From contig JAYPQE010000003.1 in assembly GCA_038131795.1 (NCBI GenBank), positions 930,001-994,000 of the forward strand: 64,000 bases of DNA, written 5' to 3'. Every line of letters begins with the position of its first letter. Position 1 is the first letter of the stretch. The position numbers were made by a program, and so were the translations under genes. The DNA comes from Eutrophobius brisbanensis. GTDB lineage: Bacteria > Pseudomonadota > Gammaproteobacteria > Eutrophobiales > Eutrophobiaceae. Shown here in pieces: positions 18,203 through 27,660 of the stretch. The notes beneath the pieces are model-generated. The model searched no databases. It had not been told where the DNA came from and was given only the letters and a program-made list of their open reading frames with translations.

Positions 18203-18925
18203 ATGAAAATATATTACATATTAACGTTTATTATATCCTTGCTCCTATCAGCTACCGTGACTGCTAGTGAGTTAGAAGGAATTAAGGATTTTAACGCCGA
18301 ATATGATGTATACCGTGGTGGCTTGAAAATAGCCAAAATGAAGCGAATATTAACCATCAATGGCACAGAAAATACTCTTTATTCTGAAACCAGAACCACT
18401 GGTATTGTCTCCATGTTTCGTAAGGACAAAATCGTTGAAAAAAGTACCTGGAAATCTGCAAATGGTAAATTGATTCCAAACTTCTATGAATACATACGCT
18501 CAGGCAGTAAGAAAAGGGAACGTAACGTTACAGTTGAATTTGACTGGACTAAAAATCAAATTACCAATTCCATCAATGGTGACTCCTGGAAAATGTCTGC
18601 TGCAGACGGCATGCTGGACAAATTATTATACCAACTGTCCATAATGATGGATTTAAAACAGGGCAAATCTGTCCTCACCTATCAGATCGCTGATGGCGGT
18701 AAAGAAAAAATTTATATTTTCGAAACGGTTGGAGAGGAGATCGTCGATACACCGCTGGGCAAAATGAATACCATAAAGTTACAACGTAAACGTGAAGACA
18801 GTGACCGCCAATCTATATTCTGGAGTGCGCCAGACATCCATTACCTTCCGGTTAAAATAGAAATTACAGATGACGGTGAGACGACCAGAGTCGTAATCAA
18901 TTCCTTAAACGATCTTGAAATTTAA
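18203..18925 (+). CDS. DUF3108 family periplasmic protein
   Basis: 240 residues with an N-terminal signal peptide (MKIYYILTFIISLLLSATVTAS). The mature part looks like DUF3108: FNAEYDVYRGGLKIAKMKR near 30-50, later a long beta-rich region with LLYQLSIMMDL, FETVGEEIVDTPLGKMNTIKLQRKR and FWSAPDIHYLPVKIEI. The family is exported and its role is unknown. It is divergent from waaA across 173 bp and converges with dsbC, 1 bp between stops. AT-rich upstream sequence is consistent with its own promoter. Confidence 0.8.
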   Translation: MKIYYILTFIISLLLSATVTASELEGIKDFNAEYDVYRGGLKIAKMKRILTINGTENTLYSETRTTGIVSMFRKDKIVEKSTWKSANGKLIPNFYEYIRSGSKKRERNVTVEFDWTKNQITNSINGDSWKMSAADGMLDKLLYQLSIMMDLKQGKSVLTYQIADGGKEKIYIFETVGEEIVDTPLGKMNTIKLQRKREDSDRQSIFWSAPDIHYLPVKIEITDDGETTRVVINSLNDLEI

Positions 18926-18926
18926 A

Positions 18927-19652
18927 CTATTCTTTGCTTACTTCTTCAAGTAACTTGTCCGGCGGTAAATATCCAGGCAAATAACGACCTGAGTCAGTAA
19001 AAATTGCAGGTGTCCCCCTTACTCCCATGGCCTGTCCAAGGCTAAAGTGTTCAGTTACTGGATTTTGACAAGTGGTTTCCTCAACATCAAGCCCAATCAT
19101 CATATCCAGAAATGCTTCTTGTCGGTTTGTTGAACACCAGATTTTTTCCATCATTTCAGACGCAGGTGTGCCTACACCTTGCCTGGGGAATGCCAGATAC
19201 TTCACAGCTATTCCATTATCATTTATCTCTTTAATATCGCCTTGCAGTCGCTGACAATATGGGCAGGTGACATCAGTAAAGACATAAACAGTATAATCAG
19301 GATTATCAGGACTGAAATTTATTAGATCCTGTTCAGGTACCTGTTGCAGCATTCGTCTTCTGGCCACTGTGCGCTTCTCTTCACTGACATTCAATTTATT
19401 AGGAATATCAATTAGATCTCCCCGCAACAGGTATTGTCCATCTGCAGAAATATAAAATACTTCAGCACCGATCAATACTGCATACATTCCAGAAATTGCA
19501 GACTCCTCTATGAGATCTATTTCCATATCAGGTAATACTGATTGTATAGAATTCCTGACATTTTCCATTTCAACTTCATCTGCAACAGAATTTACAGATA
19601 CCCAGACAGCCGTTAAAATAATTAATAATTTCAGACAGATGTGTTTTGTCAT
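18927..19652 (-). CDS. dsbC: Thiol:disulfide interchange protein DsbC
   Basis: 241 residues from the ATG at 19652, preceded by GAGGCAAT. An upstream ATG at 19721 would add 23 residues before the signal peptide and is unlikely. The signal peptide is MTKHICLKLLIILTAVWVSV. An N-terminal dimerisation domain precedes a thioredoxin fold with the active-site CPYC in TDVTCPYCQRLQ and the cis-proline in RGTPAIFTDSG. It isomerises wrong disulfides in the periplasm. In many gammaproteobacteria dsbC directly follows xerD; here xerD lies 9 kb upstream on the same strand, with accessory genes in between. Confidence 0.93.
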   Translation of the reverse strand: MTKHICLKLLIILTAVWVSVNSVADEVEMENVRNSIQSVLPDMEIDLIEESAISGMYAVLIGAEVFYISADGQYLLRGDLIDIPNKLNVSEEKRTVARRRMLQQVPEQDLINFSPDNPDYTVYVFTDVTCPYCQRLQGDIKEINDNGIAVKYLAFPRQGVGTPASEMMEKIWCSTNRQEAFLDMMIGLDVEETTCQNPVTEHFSLGQAMGVRGTPAIFTDSGRYLPGYLPPDKLLEEVSKE

Positions 19653-19766
19653 TAATATTGCCTCAATGAGATACGGATATAATCCCGTGTTGTAATAGGC
19701 TATCTTATCAGACTTTAACACAGGATAAACGTTCCATACTAACCACCTGGAACTGTATATAAAATT

Positions 19767-21551
19767 ATGGCTAATCCGGTAAAAAATACTACCGACACAA
19801 AGTTGTCACTCGACTACGTTTTGCAAGAACTAGAAAAGGATGGCGTTATCAGTCCGCAACAGGCCTCCCAGGTCAAGGCCATAAAAGATTATAATGATAA
19901 TAGTGGCCACCCACTATCAATCATCGCTGATCTTGGATTGCAAAGTAACACAAAACCCAGCTACCCACTTACTCTGGAACAACTCACCCGCTGGCTGGCA
20001 AAAAAATCCAGACAGGAATATTTACGAGTTGATCCACTAAAGATTGATGTAGCCAGGGTTACTGGAGTCGTTTCCCAGGCCTATGCAAATAAAATCAAGA
20101 TACTTCCTGTTTTTGTCAATGATACCGATCTATCTATTGCCACCTGCGAACCCTATATCTCCTCATGGGAAAATGAACTGGAGCGTATTACCAAACGAAA
20201 AATAAAACGGATTTTAATTAACCCCAATGATCTTGAACGCTATCTAAAGGAGTTTTATGGTGTTAGTCGATCATTACGGGGGGCGGTATCCGACTCTAAA
20301 AACAAGACCTTAAGTAATTTACAAAATTTTGAGCAGCTTATAGAAGTCGGCAAATCCGGTGAACCGGATTCCAATGACAGGCATATTGTAAGCCTGGTGG
20401 ACTGGGTATTACAGTTTGCCTTTGAACAACGTGCCAGTGATATACACCTGGAACCACGTAGAGAAAAAGGACAGGTCAGGTTCCGAATTGATGGTGTACT
20501 ACATATCGTCCATGAGTTTCCCATAATTCTCATGGGGGCCATTACCAGCAGACTTAAATCTCTGGGACGAATGGATGTCACCGATAAGCGAAGGCCTCAG
20601 GATGGCAGAATTAAGACCAAGACCCCTAATGGTAATGAAGTGGAGATGCGACTCTCTACCATGCCCACGGCCTTTGGTGAAAAACTGGTACTCAGGATCT
20701 TTGATCCAGATATGTTGATGAAAGACTATGTAGACCTCGGTTTTTCTGATTATGACATGCAGCACTGGAATACCATGCTTGAACAGCCCCATGGCATCAT
20801 CCTGGTCACAGGACCTACCGGTTCGGGGAAAACTACTACCCTGTATTCAACTCTGAAACACGTCGCTCGCCCTGAATTAAACATTTGCACCATAGAGGAC
20901 CCCATAGAATTAGTGGATCCACTTTTTAACCAGATGCAGGTACAAAACAATATCGATGTGACATTTGCAAATGGTGTTAGAACATTACTGAGACAGGATC
21001 CTGATATTATCATGGTAGGCGAGATCCGCGACCACGAAACAGCAGAGATTGCCATACAGGCAGCATTAACCGGTCATCTGGTGCTGTCCAGCCTACATAC
21101 CAATGATGCCCCTTCCACTATCACCCGGTTGCTGGATATTGGTGCCCAACCTTTCCTGGTGGGTGCTACTTTACTGGGCGTACTGGCACAAAGACTGGTC
21201 AGGACTTTATGTCCGCATTGTAAGGTTGAAATCAGGGTTGATCCCGTTGCCTGGAAAAAGATCACTGAACCTGAGGGTTTACCTGTTCCAGATGTAATAT
21301 ATGGCCCACAAGGTTGTGATGAGTGCCGCCATACCGGGTATATGGGACGGACGGGGATCTACGAGACCCTTATAGTTGATAAGACAATCCGCAAACTAAT
21401 CAATACCAGCAATGACCTTAATTTATATTATGACGCCGCAGAACGCCAGGGGATGCCCCCACTACGAATTAGCGGTGCACAGAAGGTTGCGGAAGGTCTC
21501 ACAACCCTGGAAGAGATCTACGCCACCGTCCCACCGAGAAAAGACAATTAA
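19767..21551 (+). CDS. GspE/PilB-family secretion or pilus assembly ATPase
   Basis: 594 residues. An N-terminal MshEN-like domain (about 20-165) is followed by the GspE ATPase core: Walker A GPTGSGKTTTLYSTL near residue 350, the Asp box TIEDPIELVDP, Walker B-like DPDIIMVGEIRDHETAEIA, the His box LTGHLVLSSLHTNDA, and a four-cysteine zinc site (CPHC and CDEC) near 475-525. Such ATPases power type II secretion or type IV pilus assembly. No gspF, pilC, pilin or secretin gene lies beside it, so its machine is encoded elsewhere or it acts alone. Which subfamily (GspE, PilB, MshE) it belongs to is undecided. Confidence 0.88.
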   Translation: MANPVKNTTDTKLSLDYVLQELEKDGVISPQQASQVKAIKDYNDNSGHPLSIIADLGLQSNTKPSYPLTLEQLTRWLAKKSRQEYLRVDPLKIDVARVTGVVSQAYANKIKILPVFVNDTDLSIATCEPYISSWENELERITKRKIKRILINPNDLERYLKEFYGVSRSLRGAVSDSKNKTLSNLQNFEQLIEVGKSGEPDSNDRHIVSLVDWVLQFAFEQRASDIHLEPRREKGQVRFRIDGVLHIVHEFPIILMGAITSRLKSLGRMDVTDKRRPQDGRIKTKTPNGNEVEMRLSTMPTAFGEKLVLRIFDPDMLMKDYVDLGFSDYDMQHWNTMLEQPHGIILVTGPTGSGKTTTLYSTLKHVARPELNICTIEDPIELVDPLFNQMQVQNNIDVTFANGVRTLLRQDPDIIMVGEIRDHETAEIAIQAALTGHLVLSSLHTNDAPSTITRLLDIGAQPFLVGATLLGVLAQRLVRTLCPHCKVEIRVDPVAWKKITEPEGLPVPDVIYGPQGCDECRHTGYMGRTGIYETLIVDKTIRKLINTSNDLNLYYDAAERQGMPPLRISGAQKVAEGLTTLEEIYATVPPRKDN

Positions 21552-21566
21552 TTAACAAAGCTCTAA

Positions 21567-21914
21567 ATGCCTAAGGAACCTGTCAATCTCTATCCGGCAT
21601 ACCATGCTCATGTGTATTTCGATAAAAACACCCTTGAACAGGCCACAAGGTTGTGCACAGAGGCTGGCGATGCCCTGTCCATACCGGTCGGGAGGATCCA
21701 TACTCGCAATGTCGGCCCACATCCTCACTGGAGTTGTCAACTAAGCTTCAATGCAACTCAGTTTGATAAGGTTATTCATCATCTTAAGGAACGCCGCAAA
21801 GGATTAAACATCCTGGTGCATGGCGTTACGGGGGACGACCTGGCTGATCATACTGATCATGCCGCCTGGCTGGGAGATTCATCGTCATTAAACCTGGAAA
21901 TGTTTCGAAAATAA
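21567..21914 (+). CDS. DOPA 4,5-dioxygenase family protein
   Basis: 115 residues matching the small DOPA dioxygenase family: YHAHVYFDKNT near the N terminus, then RIHTRNVGPHPHWSCQLSF and LNILVHGVTGDDLADHTDHA. The conserved histidines (HAHVYF, GPHPH, LVHG, DHTDHA) suggest a metal site. Characterised members cleave catechol rings of DOPA-like compounds; for bacterial members the substrate is mostly unknown. It starts 15 bp after the ATPase gene, but it probably groups with the GFA and SDR genes that follow. Confidence 0.82.
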   Translation: MPKEPVNLYPAYHAHVYFDKNTLEQATRLCTEAGDALSIPVGRIHTRNVGPHPHWSCQLSFNATQFDKVIHHLKERRKGLNILVHGVTGDDLADHTDHAAWLGDSSSLNLEMFRK

Positions 21915-21944
21915 TTAACTCACTCACCCATTACGGAACATATT

Positions 21945-22364
21945 ATGAAAAAAAACATAAATGCAAAGGGACAATGTCTATGTAAGGCAGTCTCCATTAC
22001 CTCAAACTCCATGAGCCATGATATCAGTGCCTGCCACTGCAGCATGTGCCGTAACTGGGGAGGTGGACCATTATTGGTAGTGGAATGTGGCGAAGACGTA
22101 TCCATAGATGGTCTTGAATCTGTTGCGACATATTCATCTTCAGATTGGGGAGAACGGGCATTTTGCAGACAATGTGGCAGTCATCTGTTCTATCGCCTGA
22201 AACAACAAAATCAGTATTTTATTCCCGTTGGCCTGTTTAATCCGGTAACGGATGTCACCTTCAATACAGAGGTATTTATTGAGGAAAAACCTGATTATTA
22301 TTCATTCTCTGAAGCGACCAATAAGCTCACAGGTGAAGAATTATTTAAACAATATAGCAGCTAG
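21945..22364 (+). CDS. GFA family protein (Mss4-like, glutathione-dependent formaldehyde-activating type)
   Basis: 139 residues with the zinc-binding pattern of GFA proteins: GQCLCKAV near residue 10, CHCSMCRNWGGG near 28-40, and FCRQCGSHLFYR near 76-88. The remainder (YFIPVGLFNP, FIEEKPDYY) also follows the family. Despite the name, most bacterial members have no proven activity with S-hydroxymethylglutathione. It is co-directional with the DOPA-dioxygenase-like gene (30 bp gap) and the SDR gene (78 bp gap). Confidence 0.85.
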   Translation: MKKNINAKGQCLCKAVSITSNSMSHDISACHCSMCRNWGGGPLLVVECGEDVSIDGLESVATYSSSDWGERAFCRQCGSHLFYRLKQQNQYFIPVGLFNPVTDVTFNTEVFIEEKPDYYSFSEATNKLTGEELFKQYSS

Positions 22365-22442
22365 AATTAATTAACCGTGCCTATGCCGAGACTGAGAGTA
22401 TTATTTTACACGCTTATCTAACAACAGAAAAAGGAATTAGTT

Positions 22443-23189
22443 ATGAAGGAACTTAAAGACCGGGTTGCCATTGTCACCGGTGGGGTAAAAGGCATTGGGT
22501 TGGCCTGTGTCACGCGTATGCTGGATGCAGGGGCCAGGGGTATAGCCATTGCGGATATTGATGAAGAACGGGGGCAGTCCTGTTTACAGGAACTGGATAA
22601 TAAATCTGCCATGTTTTGCAAAACCGATGTCAGTAATCTTGAGGAATGCCAAACCCTGGTCCAGCAGACACTGGAGCGTTTTGGAGATTTGGATGTACTC
22701 GTTAACAGCGCCGGGATCGTCGGAGACCAGGGGCCGATGCAAAATCACAGCCCCGAGGCACTGGATAGGATTTTGAAGGTCAATGTCCTTGGGACCTACT
22801 TTACCTGCCAGGCCAGCCTTGAGCATATGAAACAGGCAGGCTATGGACGCATTGTGAATATCGCTTCTATCGCAGGCAAGGAAGGTAACCCCGGACTGGT
22901 CCCCTACTCTACCACCAAGGCAGCAGTGATCGGTTTTACCAAGGCCTTCGCCAAAGAAGTGGCCGACCTGGGGATCCTGGTCAACAGTGTTGCTCCTGCC
23001 GTAGTAGAAACTGAAATCCTCAAAGGTGTAAGTGATGAAGTGAAGGCCTACATGATCTCCAAAATCCCCATGGGACGGGTAGGACAGCCTGAAGAAGTCG
23101 CCGAGCTGGTTACCTTCCTCGCTTCGGAAAAACTCAGTTTTTCCACCGGTTTTTGTTATGACATTTCAGGGGGACGAGCGACTTATTAA
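22443..23189 (+). CDS. SDR family NAD(P)-dependent oxidoreductase
   Basis: 248 residues of the classical short-chain dehydrogenase fold: cofactor motif TGGVKGIG (variant of TGxxxGIG) near residue 13, NSAGIVG near 89, catalytic Ser in IVNIASIAGKEG near 140, and catalytic YSTTKAA with Tyr and Lys near 155-159. The Asp in ADIDEE after beta-2 favours NAD(H). The C-terminal FSTGFCYDISGGRATY is typical of FabG-like enzymes. Substrate unknown; it may act on the same compound as the neighbouring dioxygenase-like protein. AAGGAATTAGTT precedes the ATG. Confidence 0.9.
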   Translation: MKELKDRVAIVTGGVKGIGLACVTRMLDAGARGIAIADIDEERGQSCLQELDNKSAMFCKTDVSNLEECQTLVQQTLERFGDLDVLVNSAGIVGDQGPMQNHSPEALDRILKVNVLGTYFTCQASLEHMKQAGYGRIVNIASIAGKEGNPGLVPYSTTKAAVIGFTKAFAKEVADLGILVNSVAPAVVETEILKGVSDEVKAYMISKIPMGRVGQPEEVAELVTFLASEKLSFSTGFCYDISGGRATY

Positions 23190-23407
23190 GTTAATCAGAT
23201 TTCATAAGACATATCCTGATTCTATTTACTAAGGTCAACCAAGTGCCAGGAACTGTCATTAAAATCAATTTTAGCTATCGAATTCTCAACTTGAATAACA
23301 TAATCAACAATCATCATTTCCGCGAAGGAGAAAATCTATTCTTATAATATTTTCACCCTACCCCCAAGAATATGCTGCGTCTCAAAAGTCAGGCCGTTAT
23401 CCAATGA

Positions 23408-23635
23408 CATGATTATAAAATACTCCAGGTTACTGGAAATTTTTTACGCCATCATCCACTTAAAGTCTTATTCTTTTCCCCAACACTCACAGAATTCCTC
23501 GAAGCCAATAATGTAATCGAAGACCGCAGTTATGAAGACAGTTTTAGCTCTATTTTCGTAAAAGCACCTTGTTATTTTTTGTGCTTGTTGCACCATTACC
23601 TTTTTGCTTCCTTACCTGCTTCGATTGACAAGTGA
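23408..23635 (+). other. Start-less open segment, possible gene remnant
   Basis: In the 629-bp gap between the SDR and TonB-receptor genes, one plus-strand frame is open from a TGA just before 23408 to a TGA at 23633. It has no start codon but reads like protein (for example LRHHPLKVLFFSPTLTEFLE and VIEDRSYEDSFSSIFV). I do not recognise the family. The rest of the gap is AT-rich with no other coding signal and presumably holds the receptor's promoter. Confidence 0.25.
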
Positions 23636-23818
23636 AACCAAAGTGACTCTGCTGTAATTTACTGAAAAATACAGGAGTAAAATTATAGCTATACCATTTA
23701 TGCGTAATTATTTATAATCTATGGAGAACAAATAATAAACATAAATCAGGTAACGCAACTGACAGGTAACTTCTATTCTGTGGCCATCACCACACTCAAC
23801 GAAAGAGATCCAAATATT

Positions 23819-26386
23819 ATGAACAAATTACTCATTCTAATACTTCTTGGAATAGCTTTAGGCCCCGCCAAACTACCGGCCCAAGTTCTCGAAGAAATTA
23901 TCGTCACCGCCCAGAAACGGCAGGAAAATATCCAGGATGTACCGATATCCATCTCCGCATATGGTGAAGAGTTTCTTTCGGATAATTCAATCAAGGATGT
24001 CATTGAATTAATGACCAGTGTGCCCGGTTTGATCGTAGGCGCCAATCAGAGTTCCAGTACGGGTAATTTTGCCATTAGAGGTGTCGGCACAGGTGCACAA
24101 AATTTTGGACTGGAATCCTCAGTTGGCCTGTATATAGATGGTATCTATCGGGCCAGGCAAAGCTCAATGATTAACCAACTTATTGATGTAGAGGCCATCG
24201 AAGTTCTCCGGGGCCCTCAAGGTACCTTGTTTGGAAAGAACTCAGCCTCTGGTGCGGTATTAATCAGAACGGTTCAACCTTCTCATGAAACAGATGGCTT
24301 TATTGAGGCAAGCTTTGGGAATCATTCTTTAATCAATCTGAGTGGGGCCTTCAATTTAAGTCTGAGTGAAAATCTGGCATCCAGAACGACCTTATTCCTC
24401 AGCAGCAGGGACGGTTTTGTAAATGATATTACATCAGGGGAAGACCTGAATGACAGGGACCGGAAAGGTTTTAGACAGCAATTTTTATTCACCCCAACGG
24501 ATACTCTCTCAGTCAGGGCCATACTGGATTATTCGGAAATGAACGAAGCATGTTGTGGAGTCCTTGTCGTTAAGGACAGTCTGATCGCCTCTGATAGAAC
24601 GGACAATGGCAATCCGATTCCAGGAACCGATGCCATTATTCAACAACTCGGCGGTAGCGTATACAGGACGGGAAGCTTCGAGGACTATGAGCTTGCATTA
24701 AACCAGGTACCGGATTCATCAAATTCTGATTTTGGTTTTTCAGCAGAAATTAACTGGGACATCAATAATCATACGTTAACTTCTATTACCTCTTATCGTG
24801 ATTTCGATATTTCCGATGCATACGACGCTGACTTTACTGATGTCCAATTAGCCAGCCGTATTACCAGCGCCGAACAATCCGCATTGTCACAGGAAATCAG
24901 GCTGTCCAGTAGTGCTGAAAACCGACTTCGTTATATTGCAGGTATTTATGCTTTTAAACAGGACCTCAAGGCTGATGACAATCTTACATTGGAAAGTCTA
25001 CTTTCAAACTATGTGACCGCCGCCTCCCCCGATGTCCTGCAACCACTGATAAATGCCATGTCTCCTCAACTGATCGGGTTTATCAATGCTGCATACCTGA
25101 CAAGCTTTGGCAGCACTATAGGAAGTCCAATTGCTGCCGGCAACACAATGCAGGACGTCAGCGACCAGACGCACAAATCCATTGCATTGTTCGGAAGATT
25201 TGATTTTGACATTAATGACTGGCTGACAATAAATGCTGGCATCCGCTATACAGATGAAAGTAAAGACCTGATTAGTACATTCAATGAATCGGTAACAACA
25301 CCCGGGGCGACCGATCTAAACGTCGATGCGATTAGCGCGGCGCTTGGTATTACCGGTGCACAGGCATTGGCATTTCTGGGCGCACCTCCCGGTGACGGGA
25401 CAGGCGGAACATTCAATGCCGCCCTGGCAGCATTGGACCCTACCCCATTCTTACCGGCATTAAATGTACTTTATGTCGATGGCTGGGCTAACTGTTCCAT
25501 TTCAGCAAGATTCTGCCCAAGAGATAATATTGATGAGGAACTTAATGACGATCGTTTGACAGGCGATATCGGGCTGTCAGTTCACCCGGATGATACCAGT
25601 CTAGTCTACATTAATTATGGTATCGGCTATAAATCTGGGGGAACCAATACGGACAGGATTGATGCCGCTTTTGACGTCATTTTTGGGGCAGAAGATACCA
25701 CTACCCTGGAGCTTGGCGTCAAGAAGGATTTACCTGAACAGGGTCTGAGGTTTAATGCGTCCCTTTATGATATGGATGTTGAAGACCTGCAGACCAATAC
25801 CTTCACAGGCACTGCTTTTAACCTCCAGAATGCCGGTAAAGTTAAAGTACAGGGTTTAGAGGCGGAGATGTTCTTTTACCCTGAAGAGACAATCGGGTTG
25901 TCCATCGCCTACGCCTATACGTCGGCCAAATTCAAGGATTTTGTCCGCGGTAATTGTCAAATATCCAACATTTTTCATACCGGAAATGCGTCAGAGGCAT
26001 CACAATTGAACAGCGTGGGTTACTGCGACCGCAATGATGATCGGGTTTCCAATGTCTCCAAACATTTCCTGTCTGTGAATGCTGAAAAAGCCTTCCAGCT
26101 GAGTTCAGACTATGATCTAACTATCGGCGCTGAATATGTCTATTACTCTAACCAGTTCATGCACAATAACAACGATCCTTTCTCACTACAGGATGGTGTT
26201 GGAATTTTGAACATGAGAGCAGTTTTAAATACGCCTTATGACATCAAGGCCATGCTCTGGGCCAGGAACCTCACTGACGAGAGCTGGTTTGGTACAGTGT
26301 TTGATACACCTCTACAGGACGGCAAACTCACCGCCTACCCGAGAGAACCGAGAACGTTTGGTATCACGTTAAGAAAAGATTTTTAA
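23819..26386 (+). CDS. TonB-dependent outer membrane receptor
   Basis: 855 residues from the ATG at 23819; a GTG at 23780 would add 13 residues before the signal peptide. Signal peptide MNKLLILILLGIALGPAKLPA, then the TonB box LEEIIVTAQKR. The plug domain (about 30-160) has VPGLIVGANQSSS, FAIRGVGTG and VEVLRGPQGTLFGKN-like sequence (AIEVLRGPQGTLFGKNSASG). A long 22-strand barrel ends in an aromatic final strand (FGITLRKDF). The class resembles the receptors common in marine and sphingomonad-like gammaproteobacteria. No TonB, ExbB or siderophore genes are nearby. Its substrate could be related to the aromatic-type enzymes next door, but that is inference. Confidence 0.92.
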   Translation: MNKLLILILLGIALGPAKLPAQVLEEIIVTAQKRQENIQDVPISISAYGEEFLSDNSIKDVIELMTSVPGLIVGANQSSSTGNFAIRGVGTGAQNFGLESSVGLYIDGIYRARQSSMINQLIDVEAIEVLRGPQGTLFGKNSASGAVLIRTVQPSHETDGFIEASFGNHSLINLSGAFNLSLSENLASRTTLFLSSRDGFVNDITSGEDLNDRDRKGFRQQFLFTPTDTLSVRAILDYSEMNEACCGVLVVKDSLIASDRTDNGNPIPGTDAIIQQLGGSVYRTGSFEDYELALNQVPDSSNSDFGFSAEINWDINNHTLTSITSYRDFDISDAYDADFTDVQLASRITSAEQSALSQEIRLSSSAENRLRYIAGIYAFKQDLKADDNLTLESLLSNYVTAASPDVLQPLINAMSPQLIGFINAAYLTSFGSTIGSPIAAGNTMQDVSDQTHKSIALFGRFDFDINDWLTINAGIRYTDESKDLISTFNESVTTPGATDLNVDAISAALGITGAQALAFLGAPPGDGTGGTFNAALAALDPTPFLPALNVLYVDGWANCSISARFCPRDNIDEELNDDRLTGDIGLSVHPDDTSLVYINYGIGYKSGGTNTDRIDAAFDVIFGAEDTTTLELGVKKDLPEQGLRFNASLYDMDVEDLQTNTFTGTAFNLQNAGKVKVQGLEAEMFFYPEETIGLSIAYAYTSAKFKDFVRGNCQISNIFHTGNASEASQLNSVGYCDRNDDRVSNVSKHFLSVNAEKAFQLSSDYDLTIGAEYVYYSNQFMHNNNDPFSLQDGVGILNMRAVLNTPYDIKAMLWARNLTDESWFGTVFDTPLQDGKLTAYPREPRTFGITLRKDF

Positions 26387-26452
26387 GCCAGAGATATACC
26401 AGGCTAAGCAGTTGGCTTGATATCATAAATTTGCGTAGCGTATGGATTGTTA

Positions 26453-27136
26453 TTAATACGCTACCAGTTTTCGTTTCTGAATCCTGTTATAAATAAAGGC
26501 AATAAACCAACCCACCATATAAAAACTGATTGCCGTCAGTATTGTCGATCCATAAAACATGGATCTCTGCATAGATGATAAATTATTTAAGAAGGGATAT
26601 GGTAATCCCCGGGTGATTTCTCCAACCGGCGATAGATTAAGCGGACTCACCACATATTCAATCCATAAAATATAAATTACACAGATCAAGACGATACCGG
26701 ATAACGCCTGTTTATGCCGGGTAAAACTCTTATTAATAATTAACGCATCAATAATAATCAACGATGGGCCAACAATATGTAAATAATATTCCTGGTACCA
26801 TGGCAATGGTTCGATGTTTACCAGTGACGGATCAATAAAGAACATTTTCCAGTAAAGAAATACAACCACAGCATTTAAGACCGCTACTGTAGAAGACAAA
26901 GCATGATAATTTTCCAGGGTGCCTCTAACTCTCTTAATAAGCAGTAAACCTGATATCACCAGTGCACCGGTAAGTGCCCAGAACGTTAAAAAGCGAAAAT
27001 GTATCCCAAAACGATCATAATTGGTATTTACAAACTGGTATAAAAAAAATCCCAGGGCCAGAATGAACATTATCCCGGTATAATTGATTATGAGGGAAAG
27101 TTTTTTTCTTTCATTCATACTGTGGTTTTCTCGCAA
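26453..27136 (-). CDS. Six-TM integral membrane protein, Pr6Pr/FAR-17a-like
   Basis: 227 residues with about six hydrophobic segments: MFILALGFFLYQFV, FLTFWALTGALVISGLLLI, TVAVLNAVVVFLYWKMFF, a segment with YLHIVGPSLIIIDALI, GIVLICVIYILWIEYVV, and ISFYMVGWFIAFIYN. The pattern YLHIVGPSLIIIDAL followed later by GLPYPFLNNL resembles the Pr6Pr and FAR-17a/AIG1 families, whose bacterial members are uncharacterised. Start is uncertain: ATG 27136 or ATG 27118. It converges with the TonB receptor gene. Confidence 0.65.
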   Translation of the reverse strand: MRENHSMNERKKLSLIINYTGIMFILALGFFLYQFVNTNYDRFGIHFRFLTFWALTGALVISGLLLIKRVRGTLENYHALSSTVAVLNAVVVFLYWKMFFIDPSLVNIEPLPWYQEYYLHIVGPSLIIIDALIINKSFTRHKQALSGIVLICVIYILWIEYVVSPLNLSPVGEITRGLPYPFLNNLSSMQRSMFYGSTILTAISFYMVGWFIAFIYNRIQKRKLVAY

Positions 27137-27456
27137 TCACTGATGCATGCACACGCAAAATTGTAATCCATCACGGTCGATATTAACATGATATTATTTA
27201 AACTGCGCATAAGAGAATCCTTCATGTATTAAGGCGGCCGCGACGAACCTGTCACCCGCCCTTCGAATCACACGCGAATCTAATCTGCGGAATATAATTT
27301 GCCTGGAGCTGATTTCTGGATTGAATACAAACTTCTGGCAATCAATTACCTTATGCCACAGTCATGATGATCTTAATAAAATAATTAACAGGGAAAACTG
27401 ATACACTAATGTTAAAATATTTATAAGATAATAAGGCATTATAATTAAATAAACAT
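27137..27456. other. 320-bp intergenic gap upstream of the pobA stub
   Basis: AT-rich except for a short GC-rich patch around 27233-27260. A TATAAT at 27440-27445 could be a relic of the pobA promoter. No gene, repeat or RNA was recognised. A divergent regulator, as often accompanies pobA, is absent. Confidence 0.4.
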
Positions 27457-27660
27457 ATGAAAACGCAGGTGGGCATAATTGGCGCAGGACCGGCAGGACT
27501 AATGTTGTCTCACCTGTTTCATCTTCGTCGTATCAGTTCGGTCGTTATAGAAAATAAAAGCCGTGACTACGTAGAAAAAAGAATTCGTGCAGGTGTCCTT
27601 GAACACGGAGCCATGGACCTGATATATGATATGGGTCTGGGTACTCGCATTAAGCGCTAA
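27457..27660 (+). pseudogene. pobA: 4-hydroxybenzoate 3-monooxygenase (PobA) N-terminal stub
   Basis: 67 codons. The sequence MKTQVGIIGAGPAGLMLSHL and later RIRAGVLEHGAMDLIYDMG closely follow the PobA N terminus, including the FAD-binding GxGxxG and the RIRAGVLEQG signature. PobA is normally about 390 residues; here it breaks off where GC-rich IS91-type sequence begins. No PobA continuation exists on the other side of the transposase. This was probably a working aromatic-degradation gene destroyed by the insertion or a linked deletion. Confidence 0.85.

Noticed and set aside
27499..27651. Continuation of the IS91 transposase frame to a stop at 27499
   Set aside because: This tail is the antisense of the pobA stub, AT-rich and unlike any transposase C terminus; the ORF merely runs on by chance.
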